From assembly GCA_937983015.1 (NCBI GenBank), contig CALKAK010000189.1:1-39438 (forward strand): a stretch of DNA of 39,438 bases, written 5' to 3'. This DNA is from an uncultured Bacillaceae bacterium. GTDB lineage: Bacteria > Bacillota > Bacilli > Bacillales > Caldibacillaceae. The notes beneath the pieces were generated by a model. The model was not told where the DNA came from, searched no databases, and saw only the letters and a list, made by a program, of their open reading frames with translations. Positions 16,558 through 25,325 of the stretch are shown in pieces; the stretch's first letter is position 1; each line of letters starts with the position of its first letter. A program made the position numbers and the translations under genes.

Positions 16558-17094
16558 CTATTGTTCCATCTGACGCGCTAAAAAGCCAGCCGCGGTTTCC
16601 ACTGCCTTTTTTTCAACTTCACCGAGCACTTCTTCCTTCGAAACGATTATGACCGTACCGATCGGATCGCCATTTGCGATAATGGGGCTTATCGTATAGG
16701 AGGTGAGCTCCTCTTCAACTCCATCGATGATGGAGATGTTGCCAGGTTGTGTTTCTAGGACCGTCATGCGTTCTTCCATGATTTTTTCCACATAATCGCT
16801 GATATTTTTATTTAAATACTCCTTTTTCGAAGTTCCGCTGACAGCGATGATGACGTCCCGATCGCTGATAAAAACCGGACTGCCTAAACTGTCGAATAAG
16901 GCTTCAGCATATTCTTTCGCAAAATCACTCAACTCACTAATCGGCGAATATTTCTTGAGGATGACTTCACCTTCCCGATCAACGAAAATCTCCAACGGAT
17001 CGCCTTCGCGAATACGCAGCGTTCTTCTTATTTCTTTAGGAATAACCACACGGCCTAAATCATCAATTCTCCGCACAATACCAGTAGCTTTCAT
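16558..17094 (-). CDS. spoVT: Stage V sporulation transcription factor SpoVT
   Basis: Forespore regulator that modulates sigma-G-dependent genes. The 178 residues consist of an AbrB-type swapped-hairpin DNA-binding domain (1-53: GIVRRIDDLGRVVIPKEIRR, LRIREGDPLEIF) and a GAF-like C-terminal sensor domain (about 56-178). The N-terminal domain is closely related to AbrB, which is also in this window (34893). ATG 17094 has GAGGG 7 nt upstream. It has a sigma-G-like promoter at 17251-17280 and a terminator, so it is a single-gene unit. yabM, its usual downstream neighbour, is missing. Confidence 0.97.
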   Translation of the reverse strand: MKATGIVRRIDDLGRVVIPKEIRRTLRIREGDPLEIFVDREGEVILKKYSPISELSDFAKEYAEALFDSLGSPVFISDRDVIIAVSGTSKKEYLNKNISDYVEKIMEERMTVLETQPGNISIIDGVEEELTSYTISPIIANGDPIGTVIIVSKEEVLGEVEKKAVETAAGFLARQMEQ

Positions 17095-17250
17095 CTCGTG
17101 CCCTCACTTTCTTTGATGATCGTCTAGCTGTGTACTACATGAATATCGCCCTAATGATACCTTTAGCCAACAATGTTACCAACAACCGATGATTTCGTGA
17201 GCACAAGCCTCAAGAACTTGCACATGTTGTTAAGGATATTGGCTTATATT

Positions 17251-17280
17251 TATTATCTTTCTTCTGGAAAGTTCTATTCG
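17251..17280 (-). promoter_or_regulatory. Sigma-G-type promoter of spoVT
   Basis: CGAATA (17275-17280), a 17-bp spacer and GATAATA (17251-17257) on the minus strand, close to the sigma-G pattern TGAATA-N17/18-CATAATA. It gives a leader of roughly 150 nt before the spoVT ATG. SpoVT is a known sigma-G target in B. subtilis. The 281-base gap 17095-17375 contains no gene. Confidence 0.55.
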
Positions 17281-17367
17281 TTATCTTAAAGATTTTCTTC
17301 CAGTACAACTTATCGGTATTGCCGGCAATGTAAACCATGTGTTATTCCTGAATTCGTTTAAACGCGC

Positions 17368-17390
17368 AAAACCGTTTAAGAAACGGTTTT
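17368..17390 (-). terminator. Terminator hairpin spanning the mfd stop codon
   Basis: A 10-bp perfect stem AAAACCGTTT/AAACGGTTTT with a 3-nt loop on the minus strand. The mfd stop TAA (17376-17378) lies inside the hairpin. The T run after it is short, so it may be weak. Confidence 0.7.
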
Positions 17391-20300
17391 CACCTCTTTT
17401 TGAACAATATTTGGCAATTGTTCGGTCACCTGTTCCAACACCTTCATCCATTCGGAAACAGAACGGTACTTTTTAATCTGGATAGAAATCTTGAATTTCT
17501 CCCCTTCCATCCCGAAACCGATGATCCTGCCGAATGAACGGTAGATACTATCCAGTTTTTGTAAATTGACTTGTTTCGAATCTTCTTCGGTAAACAGGAT
17601 AACGATTTCGTTCTGTTCTCGTTTAACGAGCTCAACACCGGAAATTAGACAGTGCACCTTGATCCGTGAAATCGAAAATAATAATGCCACCGGTTCGGGA
17701 TAATCGCCGAATCGGTCGATCATCTCATCCTGTAAATCCGTGAGATCTTCCATCGTTTTTATCGCGCGAAACCGTTTATACATTTCGATTTTTTGATATC
17801 CGTCACTAATATACGATTCCGGGATATAGGCATCAACGTCCAGATCGATTTCCACCGTTTTTTCTTCTTTCGGGATTTCCCCTTTTCGCTTTTCGATCGC
17901 TTCCTTTAGCATTTGATTATATAGATCAAAGCCGACAGCATCGATAAAGCCGTGCTGTTGCGGACCTAAAATATTTCCCGTCCCTCTGATCGCTAAATCG
18001 CGCATCGCGATTTTAAAACCAGAGCCGAGCTCGGTAAATTCTTTGATCGCTTGCAATCGTTTTTCTGCCACTTCTGTTAAAATTTTATCTTTTTGATAGG
18101 TAAAATAAGCATAAGCGACTCGGTTGGATCTACCAACTCTCCCGCGCAATTGATACAATTGGGAAAGCCCGAAGCGGTCAGCATCCTCCACGATCAAAGT
18201 ATTGACATTGGGAATATCGACCCCGGTTTCGATGATCGTTGTTGCGACGAGAACATCATATTCCCCCTGTAAAAAGGAGATCATGACATTTTCCAGTTCG
18301 CTTTCCGCCATTTGCCCGTGAGCATAAATGAAACGGGCATCGGGTACAAGCAACGATAACTGCTGGGTTTTCCGCTCGATATCTTCCACGCGATTATAAA
18401 CATAGTAAATTTGGCCATTTCTCGCCAATTCCCGTTCGATGGCTTCTTTAATGATGTATTCATTATATTCCAGGACATAAGTCTGGACCGGAAACCGATT
18501 CTCCGGTGGTGTCTCAATAATCGATAGATCCCTGACCCCTAATAAGGACATGTGCAGGGTACGGGGAATCGGTGTGGCCGTTAAGGTTAAAACATCGACA
18601 TTTGTTTTTAATTGTTTAATTCGTTCTTTATGGCGAACCCCAAAGCGTTGTTCCTCATCGATGATCAGTAAGCCTAAATCATGGAAATCGACATCTTTGG
18701 ATAACAGGCGGTGCGTTCCCACAACGATATCGATCGTGCCATTTTTCAAGCCCTTAATCGTCTCCTGCTGTTCCTTTCTCGTCCGGAAACGGCTTAGCAT
18801 CCCGATTTTGATCGGGTAATCTTGGAATCTTTCCCGCATCGTTTCGTAGTGTTGCTGCGCTAAAATTGTGGTTGGGACCAAAAACGCGACTTGTTTGCCG
18901 TCCATAATCGCTTTAAAAGCGGCGCGCAATGCCACTTCCGTTTTCCCATAACCAACATCTCCGCACAACAGACGATCCATCGGTCGCGGTTTTTCCATAT
19001 CCCTTTTAATTTCTTCGATGGAACGTAATTGATCCTCGGTTTCTTTATAGGGAAACGATGCTTCGAACTCCCGTTGTAGTTCGGTATCCGGGGAAAAAGC
19101 GAAACCGGGCCTTGCCTGACGTTCTGCGTATAATTGGATTAAGTCTTCCGCAATATCCTGAACCGATGACTCCACCCGTTTCTTTACCCGTTTCCATTCA
19201 CTTCCGCCCAGCTTATAAATTTTCGGCTCTTTTCCTTCGGATGAGACGTATTTTTGCACAAGATGTATTTGATCGATGGGTACATAAAGTAAATCGTTTC
19301 CCTGATACTTGATTTTTAAATAATCTTTATGGACACCATTGATTTCCAGGGTTTCGACACCTAGATAACGACCGATTCCATGGTTGACATGGACCACATA
19401 ATCACCGATTTTCAATTCATCATAACTTTGAATTCTTTCGGCATTCGTAAAGCTTTGCTTGCGTGGCGCTTTCCTGCGCGCCTTTTTATTAAACAGCTCG
19501 TTTTCATTGATAACGGCCAATTTATACAAGGGAAATTCAAAGCCGCTGTTTAAATTTCCCTGCATAATCTGAGCTTTACGAGGAAGGATTCGCTCGCTTT
19601 CGTTTTTGACGACATCCATCGAATAATCGGTCAAGACCTGTTCCAATTTCTCCATCCGTTTTTCATCTTCAGCGAGAAAGATCACTGTAAAGCTGGCCTT
19701 TTTCCAGCGCTCCATTTCCGTTTTTAAAACATGCATTTGCCCATGGAAGTTTTGCATCGGCTTGCAAGAAATATTTACAATATTTTGCGGTTGAACACCG
19801 GGTACGCTTCTTAAAAATAGTGAAAAATAGAGAATCGGATAATCCGCTTTAAAAAGTAAATCCGGTAATTTGTGTGAGACGACCGCATCATGAACGATTT
19901 TCCCGTCCTCCAGTAAAGACGTTTTCCATGTCGCCTCTTCTTTATCCAGGGATTCTATCATTTCAATAACTCTACTGATTTCATCGATACAGATGACGGA
20001 ATTTTCAGGTAAATAATCTAGTAAACTGGCTGGCTTTTCGTAGGCAAATGATAAGTATTTGAATACATGATCGGGAATTTGCCGTTCGCGCAACAATTCT
20101 AATTCTTGTTCTGTTTGGAGGGCGAGATTTTCTTTCACCGCTTCATCTTTAATCTTTGTTAAACTTTTCGCAAGGCTTCCTTCAAGATGCTCGATCATTC
20201 GTTCAAAATGATGATCTTCCAAAATAAATTCTGTAGCCGGTCCGATAAACACTTCCGTCCGTTTTTCTTTAGAACGCTGGTTTTGAGCGGAAAACGTACG

Positions 20301-20915
20301 GATGGAATCGATTATTTCATCGAATAATTCGATCCGGATCGGATCTTCTTCGGTTAAAGGATAAATGTCGATGATTCCCCCGCGAATACTGAATTCCCCG
20401 GGAGATGTGACCATATCGGTTCGAACGTAACCCATCTGGTCGAATATGTTTTTGCACTGATCCAGATCAATTTCATCATCTACTCGCCAGTGGAACAGAT
20501 GTCGCTTCCATATTTCCTTAGGGGGTAAAATTTTCCTTAAACCGGAGATCGGAACGATCACAATCCCGTGTTGAAATCGTATTAAATGATTGATCGTTGC
20601 GATTCTTTGTGCTCGCAACTCCGGGCTGGCTATATTTAAGTCAGCGATCATCAGTTCGTTCACCGGGTATAATAGCACATTTTTATCGGAAATCAGTTGA
20701 ACGAGATCATCGTACAATTTTTGCGCCTGTAACAAATTGTAAGTCACGATGATATAGGGGCGTTTCGTTTGTTCATACAGGCTGGCGAAATAGAGAGAAC
20801 GACCAGAACCTGCTAAACCGGTGATTAATTGTTCTGAAAGACCATCCTCAACCCCTGCAACAATCGCGCTTACATCTTGTATTTCTTTAAATTCTTGAAC
20901 GATCCCTTTCAACAC
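17376..20915 (-). CDS. mfd: Transcription-repair coupling factor Mfd
   Basis: DNA translocase that removes RNA polymerase stalled at lesions and recruits UvrA. The 1179 residues match the family. Domains in order: UvrB-like N-terminal domain (about 1-340), RNA-polymerase interaction domain (GDYVVHVNHGIGRYLGVE, about 500), superfamily 2 translocase with Walker A GDVGYGKTEVAL (about 650), DEEQ box in IIDEEQRFGV, TATPIPRT, and the second RecA fold QLRGRVGRSNR, then a C-terminal TRCF domain. The start is GTG at 20915 or the next codon TTG; AAAGGAGG lies just before. The stop lies inside a terminator hairpin. Confidence 0.98.
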   Translation of the reverse strand: MLKGIVQEFKEIQDVSAIVAGVEDGLSEQLITGLAGSGRSLYFASLYEQTKRPYIIVTYNLLQAQKLYDDLVQLISDKNVLLYPVNELMIADLNIASPELRAQRIATINHLIRFQHGIVIVPISGLRKILPPKEIWKRHLFHWRVDDEIDLDQCKNIFDQMGYVRTDMVTSPGEFSIRGGIIDIYPLTEEDPIRIELFDEIIDSIRTFSAQNQRSKEKRTEVFIGPATEFILEDHHFERMIEHLEGSLAKSLTKIKDEAVKENLALQTEQELELLRERQIPDHVFKYLSFAYEKPASLLDYLPENSVICIDEISRVIEMIESLDKEEATWKTSLLEDGKIVHDAVVSHKLPDLLFKADYPILYFSLFLRSVPGVQPQNIVNISCKPMQNFHGQMHVLKTEMERWKKASFTVIFLAEDEKRMEKLEQVLTDYSMDVVKNESERILPRKAQIMQGNLNSGFEFPLYKLAVINENELFNKKARRKAPRKQSFTNAERIQSYDELKIGDYVVHVNHGIGRYLGVETLEINGVHKDYLKIKYQGNDLLYVPIDQIHLVQKYVSSEGKEPKIYKLGGSEWKRVKKRVESSVQDIAEDLIQLYAERQARPGFAFSPDTELQREFEASFPYKETEDQLRSIEEIKRDMEKPRPMDRLLCGDVGYGKTEVALRAAFKAIMDGKQVAFLVPTTILAQQHYETMRERFQDYPIKIGMLSRFRTRKEQQETIKGLKNGTIDIVVGTHRLLSKDVDFHDLGLLIIDEEQRFGVRHKERIKQLKTNVDVLTLTATPIPRTLHMSLLGVRDLSIIETPPENRFPVQTYVLEYNEYIIKEAIERELARNGQIYYVYNRVEDIERKTQQLSLLVPDARFIYAHGQMAESELENVMISFLQGEYDVLVATTIIETGVDIPNVNTLIVEDADRFGLSQLYQLRGRVGRSNRVAYAYFTYQKDKILTEVAEKRLQAIKEFTELGSGFKIAMRDLAIRGTGNILGPQQHGFIDAVGFDLYNQMLKEAIEKRKGEIPKEEKTVEIDLDVDAYIPESYISDGYQKIEMYKRFRAIKTMEDLTDLQDEMIDRFGDYPEPVALLFSISRIKVHCLISGVELVKREQNEIVILFTEEDSKQVNLQKLDSIYRSFGRIIGFGMEGEKFKISIQIKKYRSVSEWMKVLEQVTEQLPNIVQKEVKTVS

Positions 20916-21012
20916 GGCCCCTCCTTTCGTCTGAGATGGTGATCAATTTATCGAATTTATTAGATTGCTAATCTATACATGACCGAACATTTTGAATTTT
21001 CAAACATAAAAT

Positions 21013-21031
21013 GCTTTGGGTTCCCCAAAGC
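21013..21031 (-). terminator. Terminator after fin
   Basis: 8-bp stem GCTTTGGG/CCCAAAGC with a 3-nt loop directly after the fin stop, followed on the minus strand by ATTTTATGTTT. The tract is imperfect. Confidence 0.65.
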
Positions 21032-21033
21032 GG

Positions 21034-21264
21034 TCAGTGAATATTATATTCATTTTCATGATTATTCGGATTTTGTAAAAAGGATTCATAGCAATGTTCA
21101 CAAATACTTTTGACATGCAAGTTTCCACTTGTATCTATCGTGATCATTTCTTCTCGTTCTTCCTTTGTTAAAATATGAAAACCAAGCTGTTCTTCGCTAT
21201 AAAGCTGTTCATTAACTTCACCTAGCGATGTTCTACAGTGACGGCAGTAATAGTATATGGGCAA
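21034..21264 (-). CDS. fin: Anti-sigma-F factor Fin
   Basis: Small forespore protein (formerly YabK) that inhibits sigma-F to help the switch to sigma-G. I choose a TTG start at 21264 because GGGAGGG stands 6 nt before it, giving 76 residues, the usual length; the longer frame from 21288 reads through the ribosome site. The two zinc pairs are visible as CRHC near the N-terminus (YYYCRHCRTSLGEV) and CEHC later (SICEHCYESFLQNP). A very good sigma-G/sigma-F-type promoter precedes it, and its downstream neighbour mfd is on the same strand. Confidence 0.92.
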   Translation of the reverse strand: MPIYYYCRHCRTSLGEVNEQLYSEEQLGFHILTKEEREEMITIDTSGNLHVKSICEHCYESFLQNPNNHENEYNIH

Positions 21265-21298
21265 CTTTTTCCCTCCCCATATGGCCATGATTGGTATT

Positions 21299-21329
21299 TA
21301 TTATGGTCATATTGGGAAGGGGATATTCA
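21299..21329 (-). promoter_or_regulatory. Forespore (sigma-G type) promoter of fin
   Basis: TGAATA (21324-21329), an 18-bp spacer and CATAATA (21299-21305) on the minus strand, both exact matches to the sigma-G consensus. It ends 35 bp before the TTG start of fin. Confidence 0.8.
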
Positions 21330-21393
21330 TCCTTCATTCAGTTTATCAAAATTTCATCATAAAAGTTACCAGGGCAAATGACCATTTCACGGA

Positions 21394-21954
21394 TCATTTG
21401 TTATAAATATTCATGCACTCTAAAAAAGGTTTTTCCAGCCACATTTCACAAGCGGAAACGACCCGATCGATCGCGTGATCGATCAATTCTTTTTCTTCGG
21501 CGGCATATGTTCCCAGTACATGATCGACGACCGAGGTATTCGCTTCCGGCCGATCGATTCCGATGCGGATGCGTTTGAATTCCTGTGTTCCCAATTGTTC
21601 GATAATCGATTTTATTCCGTTGTGTCCCCCTGAACTTCCTTTTAATCGCAAACGAATTTTCCCGGTCGGTAAATCAAGATCGTCATAAATGACGACAAAA
21701 TTCTCGAGGGGAATCTTAAAATATCTGATCACCGGCGCTATCGCTTCACCGGAACGATTCATGTAAGTCAAAGGTTTAAGCAACATCACTTTTTGACCTT
21801 TAACCGTTCCTTGACCGTACAATCCTTGGAATTTTGTTTTTGTTAATGGGATTCGCCATCTTTCCGATATACGATCTATCGTTTGGAAGCCAACGTTGTG
21901 ACGCGTAAGTTCATATTCTTTTCCTGGATTACCTAATCCAACTATTAATTTCAC
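21394..21954 (-). CDS. pth: Peptidyl-tRNA hydrolase
   Basis: Releases tRNA from peptidyl-tRNA that drops off ribosomes; known in B. subtilis as spoVC. I choose a GTG start at 21954 (GGAGG 8 nt upstream), giving 186 residues starting VKLIVGLGNPGKEYELTRHN, written here in part as GLGNPGKEYELTRHN with the catalytic histidine in TRHN. Also visible are KPLTYMNRSGEA, YDDLDLPTGKIRLR and GSSGGHNGIKS. The ctc terminator lies between ctc and pth, so pth needs readthrough or its own promoter, which I could not find. Confidence 0.96.
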   Translation of the reverse strand: MKLIVGLGNPGKEYELTRHNVGFQTIDRISERWRIPLTKTKFQGLYGQGTVKGQKVMLLKPLTYMNRSGEAIAPVIRYFKIPLENFVVIYDDLDLPTGKIRLRLKGSSGGHNGIKSIIEQLGTQEFKRIRIGIDRPEANTSVVDHVLGTYAAEEKELIDHAIDRVVSACEMWLEKPFLECMNIYNK

Positions 21955-21997
21955 TGGTTCAACCTCCATCAACTACACCAGATCAAGCAATCGCGGA

Positions 21998-22028
21998 TAA
22001 AAAGAGGTAACCGTATCGGTTACCTCTT
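21998..22028 (-). terminator. Terminator after ctc
   Basis: 12-bp perfect stem AAGAGGTAACCG/CGGTTACCTCTT with a 3-nt loop, followed on the minus strand by TTTTTAT. It separates ctc from pth. Confidence 0.92.
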
Positions 22029-22049
22029 CTACCGCGCTTCTGAGCGATC

Positions 22050-22667
22050 CTATTCTTCAGGATTTTCGTCTTGTGTTCCGGTAGATTCTTCTCCTGTATC
22101 TGTTTCCGCATCAGAGGTTTCTGGCGGTAAAATTGTGACGATCGGTTCTGTTCCCTCATGGTTTATTTTAAAAGAATAATTTGGAGCGATTTGTTCTACC
22201 AAGATCGTATCCCCGATATCCAGTTCAGATATATCGATATCAATTTTTTCCGGAATCTCTTCCGCTTTAGCTGTAATTTCCAGTTCATGAAGCAGGTGTT
22301 GTACGATACCACCTTCACGTACACCCACAGCTTCGCCAACTAAATGGACGGGTACAGTCGTATCCACTTCTGTTTCTTCGTCAATGGCCATAAGATCGAC
22401 ATGGATCATTTTATTAGTCACTTTATCTATTTGCACTTCACGAATCAAAACCTTTTGTTTCTGTCCCTGCACCTCAACTTGAAAAATGGCGTTTCTTCCG
22501 TGTTCGCGGATTTGCTTTTGTAATTCATTTTCCGCAACCGCAACAGGAAGGCTGGCAACATTTTTCCCGTAAAGGATTGCGGGTATGAAGCCTTCATTTC
22601 TTAATTTTGTTAAAACGGATCGTTTTCCTGCAAGACGTTCTTGTACATTCAATACAGGTTCCAACAT
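22050..22667 (-). CDS. ctc: Ribosomal protein bL25, general stress type (Ctc)
   Basis: Ctc/TL5-family bL25 that binds 5S rRNA. The 205 residues start at ATG 22667 (GAGGTGG just upstream; the GTG at 22679 is part of that ribosome site). The N-terminal bL25 domain is residues 1-90 (RLAGKRSVLTKLRNEGFIPA cut here to LRNEGFIPAILYGK; VLIREVQ, VDLMAIDE), followed by the TL5 C-terminal domain and an acidic tail (DAETDTGEESTGTQDENPEE). I saw no clear sigma-B promoter of the B. subtilis type. The upstream region holds an unusual hairpin (22695-22729). Confidence 0.95.
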   Translation of the reverse strand: MLEPVLNVQERLAGKRSVLTKLRNEGFIPAILYGKNVASLPVAVAENELQKQIREHGRNAIFQVEVQGQKQKVLIREVQIDKVTNKMIHVDLMAIDEETEVDTTVPVHLVGEAVGVREGGIVQHLLHELEITAKAEEIPEKIDIDISELDIGDTILVEQIAPNYSFKINHEGTEPIVTILPPETSDAETDTGEESTGTQDENPEE

Positions 22668-22694
22668 TATCCACCTCACAAAATAGTAATAGTT

Positions 22695-22729
22695 CTATAG
22701 TCTATGAGCATTGCTCCATAAATCTATAG
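22695..22729 (-). repeat. Inverted repeat in the ctc leader
   Basis: CTATAG is repeated at both ends (22695-22700 and 22724-22729) and is self-complementary; inside it ATGGAGC pairs with GCTCAT. Together they form a 35-nt imperfect stem-loop about 30 nt before the ctc start. It is not followed by a T run. Bound protein or function unknown. Confidence 0.45.
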
Positions 22730-22799
22730 TACCATTATTTTTGTAAGGCGTTGGAAAATGATCCATGATCATTATAATACAAAGAAAATTAATCGACCA

Positions 22800-23753
22800 T
22801 TAATCAAAAATTTCACTGATCGATTTATGATTGAAGACTCTAGTAATAGCTTCTGCTAGTTGAGGAGCTATTGATAGTTGCACGATTTTATCGATTCTTT
22901 TTTCTTCCGGTAAACGGATGGAGTTCGTTACGACAAGTTCCTTAAGTTTTGAATATTGGATTCTCTCCACCGCCGGTCCTGAAAGAACGGGATGCGTGCA
23001 TCCAGCATAAACTTCTTTAGCACCATTTTCGATCAATGCATTTGCCGCTAACGTGATCGAACCTGCCGTATCGACGATGTCGTCAACAAGGATTGCCGTT
23101 TTCCCTTCAATATTACCGACGATATTCATCACTTCCGCCACGTTAGGGCGCGGGCGACGTTTGTCGATAATCGCAAGGGGCGCTTTCAAGCGGTCAGCCA
23201 TTTTTCTTGCCCGTGTTACACCACCATGATCCGGAGAGACAACTACCACATCCTGTAAATTCTTTTTTCTGAAATAGTCCGCTAACATCGTGACGCCTAC
23301 CAAATGATCGATCGGTATGTCAAAAAAGCCTTGAATTTGTGGAGCATGCAGATCGATGGTGATAATCCTGGATGCTCCCGCCGTCTGGAGTAAATCGGCG
23401 ACTAATTTGGCCGTGATCGGTTCTCTGGCCCGTGCTTTTCGGTCTTGACGGGCATAACCGTAATAAGGCATAACGATATTAATGGAATTAGCGGATGCCC
23501 GCTTCAGGGCATCGATCATGATCAACAGTTCCATCAAGTGTTCATTGACCGGATCACTGGTCGACTGAACGACGAACACTTCACAACCACGGATACTTTC
23601 TTCAATATTAATCTGAACTTCTCCATCACTAAATCGCTTTACCGTACATTTCCCTAATTCAACCCCGATGATCTCGGCGATCTCCTCGGCAAGTTCTCGG
23701 TTTGAATTCAGAGAAAATAATTTAAACTTTCGCGTTGGATTTTCATCGATCAT
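22800..23753 (-). CDS. prs: Ribose-phosphate pyrophosphokinase
   Basis: Makes PRPP from ribose 5-phosphate and ATP for nucleotide, histidine and tryptophan synthesis. The ATG at 23753 (GGAGGG 8 nt upstream) gives 317 residues, the usual length. Visible motifs: SDGEVQINIEESIRG, the flexible loop YYGYARQDRKARAREPIT (residues about 100-116), LHAPQIQGFFDIPIDHL, SPDHGGVTRAR, KRRPRPN and the PRPP-binding loop VDDIVDTAGS. The first 11 nt overlap the end of glmU, so the two are coupled. It supplies PRPP to hpt and to the purine pathway controlled by purR in the same window. Confidence 0.98.
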   Translation of the reverse strand: MIDENPTRKFKLFSLNSNRELAEEIAEIIGVELGKCTVKRFSDGEVQINIEESIRGCEVFVVQSTSDPVNEHLMELLIMIDALKRASANSINIVMPYYGYARQDRKARAREPITAKLVADLLQTAGASRIITIDLHAPQIQGFFDIPIDHLVGVTMLADYFRKKNLQDVVVVSPDHGGVTRARKMADRLKAPLAIIDKRRPRPNVAEVMNIVGNIEGKTAILVDDIVDTAGSITLAANALIENGAKEVYAGCTHPVLSGPAVERIQYSKLKELVVTNSIRLPEEKRIDKIVQLSIAPQLAEAITRVFNHKSISEIFD

Positions 23754-25146
23754 TATGATGTCCCTCCGTATTTCTACTCTTATTCTTAATTTTCCTAGCA
23801 TAATCCAACTTATTCACTTGTCGTGCACGGGCAATCGACAACGCTTCACCTGGTACATCATCGGTTATAGTTGAACCGGCAGCGATGTAGGCACCTTCAC
23901 CGATCGTCACTGGAGCGATTAAATTGGAATTGCATCCGATAAAGGCCCCATCTTTGATAATGGTTTTGAATTTATTCTGCCCATCGTAATTGACGGTGAT
24001 CGAACCACAGCCAACATTAACATCGCGACCGACTTCGGCATCACCGATGTAGGACAGATGGGATACCTTTGTACCTTTTCCTAATCTCGATTTTTTTATT
24101 TCAACAAAATTGCCGATTCGGGTACGGTCGTGAATATCCGATTCGGGACGAATATGGGCGAACGGACCGATTTGAACTTCAGAACCGATCTTACTATCAA
24201 ATACCGCCGAATGATGGACCGTTGTATCGGAACCGATTTGGGAATTCCTAATCTCTGTATTCGGACCGATCAGGCAATTTTCACCGATCTGTGTCGCGCC
24301 GGCTATCACCGTTCCCGGGTAAATCACCGTATCCTGTCCGATTTCGACATTTGCCTCGATGTATGTATGTTCAGGATCGATGATCGTCACACCATTTTTC
24401 ATATGGTATTCGTTAATCCGTTTCCGCATGATGCGTTCTGCTTTCGCCAGAGCGACTCGATCATTGACCCCTAAAGTCTCGCTAATGTCTTCTGTACAAT
24501 ATGCGGCAACGCGGTGCCCCTCGTTTTTCAAAATTTCAATAACATCGGGTAAATAATATTCTCCTTGGGCATTATCATTCGTCACCTTTTCCAGCGCGGC
24601 AAATAACGCCTGGTTGTCAAAGCAGTATGTGCCAGTGTTGATTTCTTTCACTTTCAATTCATCTGGACCGGCATCTTTATGCTCGACGATTTTTTCAACA
24701 TACCCTTGATCGTTTCTGATCACACGACCGTAGCCATCCGGTTGTTCGTGAATCGCTGTTAGGATCGTTACCTTTGCCTGTTCCTCGATATGTTTGTCGA
24801 TGACAGCTTGAATGGTTTCAGCGGTCAATAACGGCGTGTCACCACAAACGACAAGGGTATGGCCTTTCTCATTTCCCAATAAAACTTTTGCTTGCAAAAC
24901 CGCATGTCCGGTTCCCAGCTGTTCCTTTTGTAATACGAATTCCGTTCGACCTTCCAGTTCACGCTTCACCTGCTCTGCACCATGGCCAACAACGGTTATG
25001 ATACGATCGGCGCCAATTTTTGACACCTGATCGATAACATGGCTGACCATCGGTTTACCGCATACGGGATGTAAAACTTTATATAGTTTGGATTTCATGC
25101 GCGTTCCCTGTCCGGCTGCCAATACAATTACGAATCGTTTTGTCAT
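23743..25146 (-). CDS. glmU: Bifunctional UDP-GlcNAc pyrophosphorylase / GlcN-1-P acetyltransferase
   Basis: Makes UDP-N-acetylglucosamine for peptidoglycan and teichoic acids. Residues 1 to about 228 form the uridylyltransferase (LAAGQGTRMKSKLYKVLHP, here LAAGQGTRMKS at about 9-19; CGDTPLL). From about 250 on is a left-handed beta-helix of hexapeptide repeats (EIGQDTVIYPGTVIAGATQIGENC and so on) with the acetyl-CoA site region. The ATG at 25146 (GGAGGG 6 nt upstream) gives 467 residues, about 10 longer than B. subtilis as I recall; the extra basic tail (IKNKSRNTEGHHNDR) is what overlaps prs. It has its own promoter at 25182-25210. Confidence 0.97.
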   Translation of the reverse strand: MTKRFVIVLAAGQGTRMKSKLYKVLHPVCGKPMVSHVIDQVSKIGADRIITVVGHGAEQVKRELEGRTEFVLQKEQLGTGHAVLQAKVLLGNEKGHTLVVCGDTPLLTAETIQAVIDKHIEEQAKVTILTAIHEQPDGYGRVIRNDQGYVEKIVEHKDAGPDELKVKEINTGTYCFDNQALFAALEKVTNDNAQGEYYLPDVIEILKNEGHRVAAYCTEDISETLGVNDRVALAKAERIMRKRINEYHMKNGVTIIDPEHTYIEANVEIGQDTVIYPGTVIAGATQIGENCLIGPNTEIRNSQIGSDTTVHHSAVFDSKIGSEVQIGPFAHIRPESDIHDRTRIGNFVEIKKSRLGKGTKVSHLSYIGDAEVGRDVNVGCGSITVNYDGQNKFKTIIKDGAFIGCNSNLIAPVTIGEGAYIAAGSTITDDVPGEALSIARARQVNKLDYARKIKNKSRNTEGHHNDR

Positions 25147-25181
25147 GCAGCGCCCTCCAGTATACCTTTTATCCATTTATG

Positions 25182-25210
25182 AATATATCTTAAATGGGGA
25201 TCGATTTCAA
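25182..25210 (-). promoter_or_regulatory. Promoter of glmU-prs
   Basis: TTGAAA (25205-25210), a 17-bp spacer and TATATT (25182-25187) on the minus strand, 36 bp before the glmU ATG. Confidence 0.75.
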
Positions 25211-25271
25211 GAAAGTGGGGGAAGTGTGATTGTGAAGGAACCTGGAAATGTAGAATCACCGTGGAAAAAAA

Positions 25272-25306
25272 CAAAAAAAGAGCCTTACTCTTAAGAAGTA
25301 GGCTCT
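25272..25306 (-). terminator. Terminator after spoVG
   Basis: Stem AGAGCC/GGCTCT extended by TACT/AGTA with a one-base bulge, followed on the minus strand by a run of T. It lies 20 bases past the spoVG stop. Confidence 0.88.
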
Positions 25307-25325
25307 CTTCGTTGTGTTCATTTGT

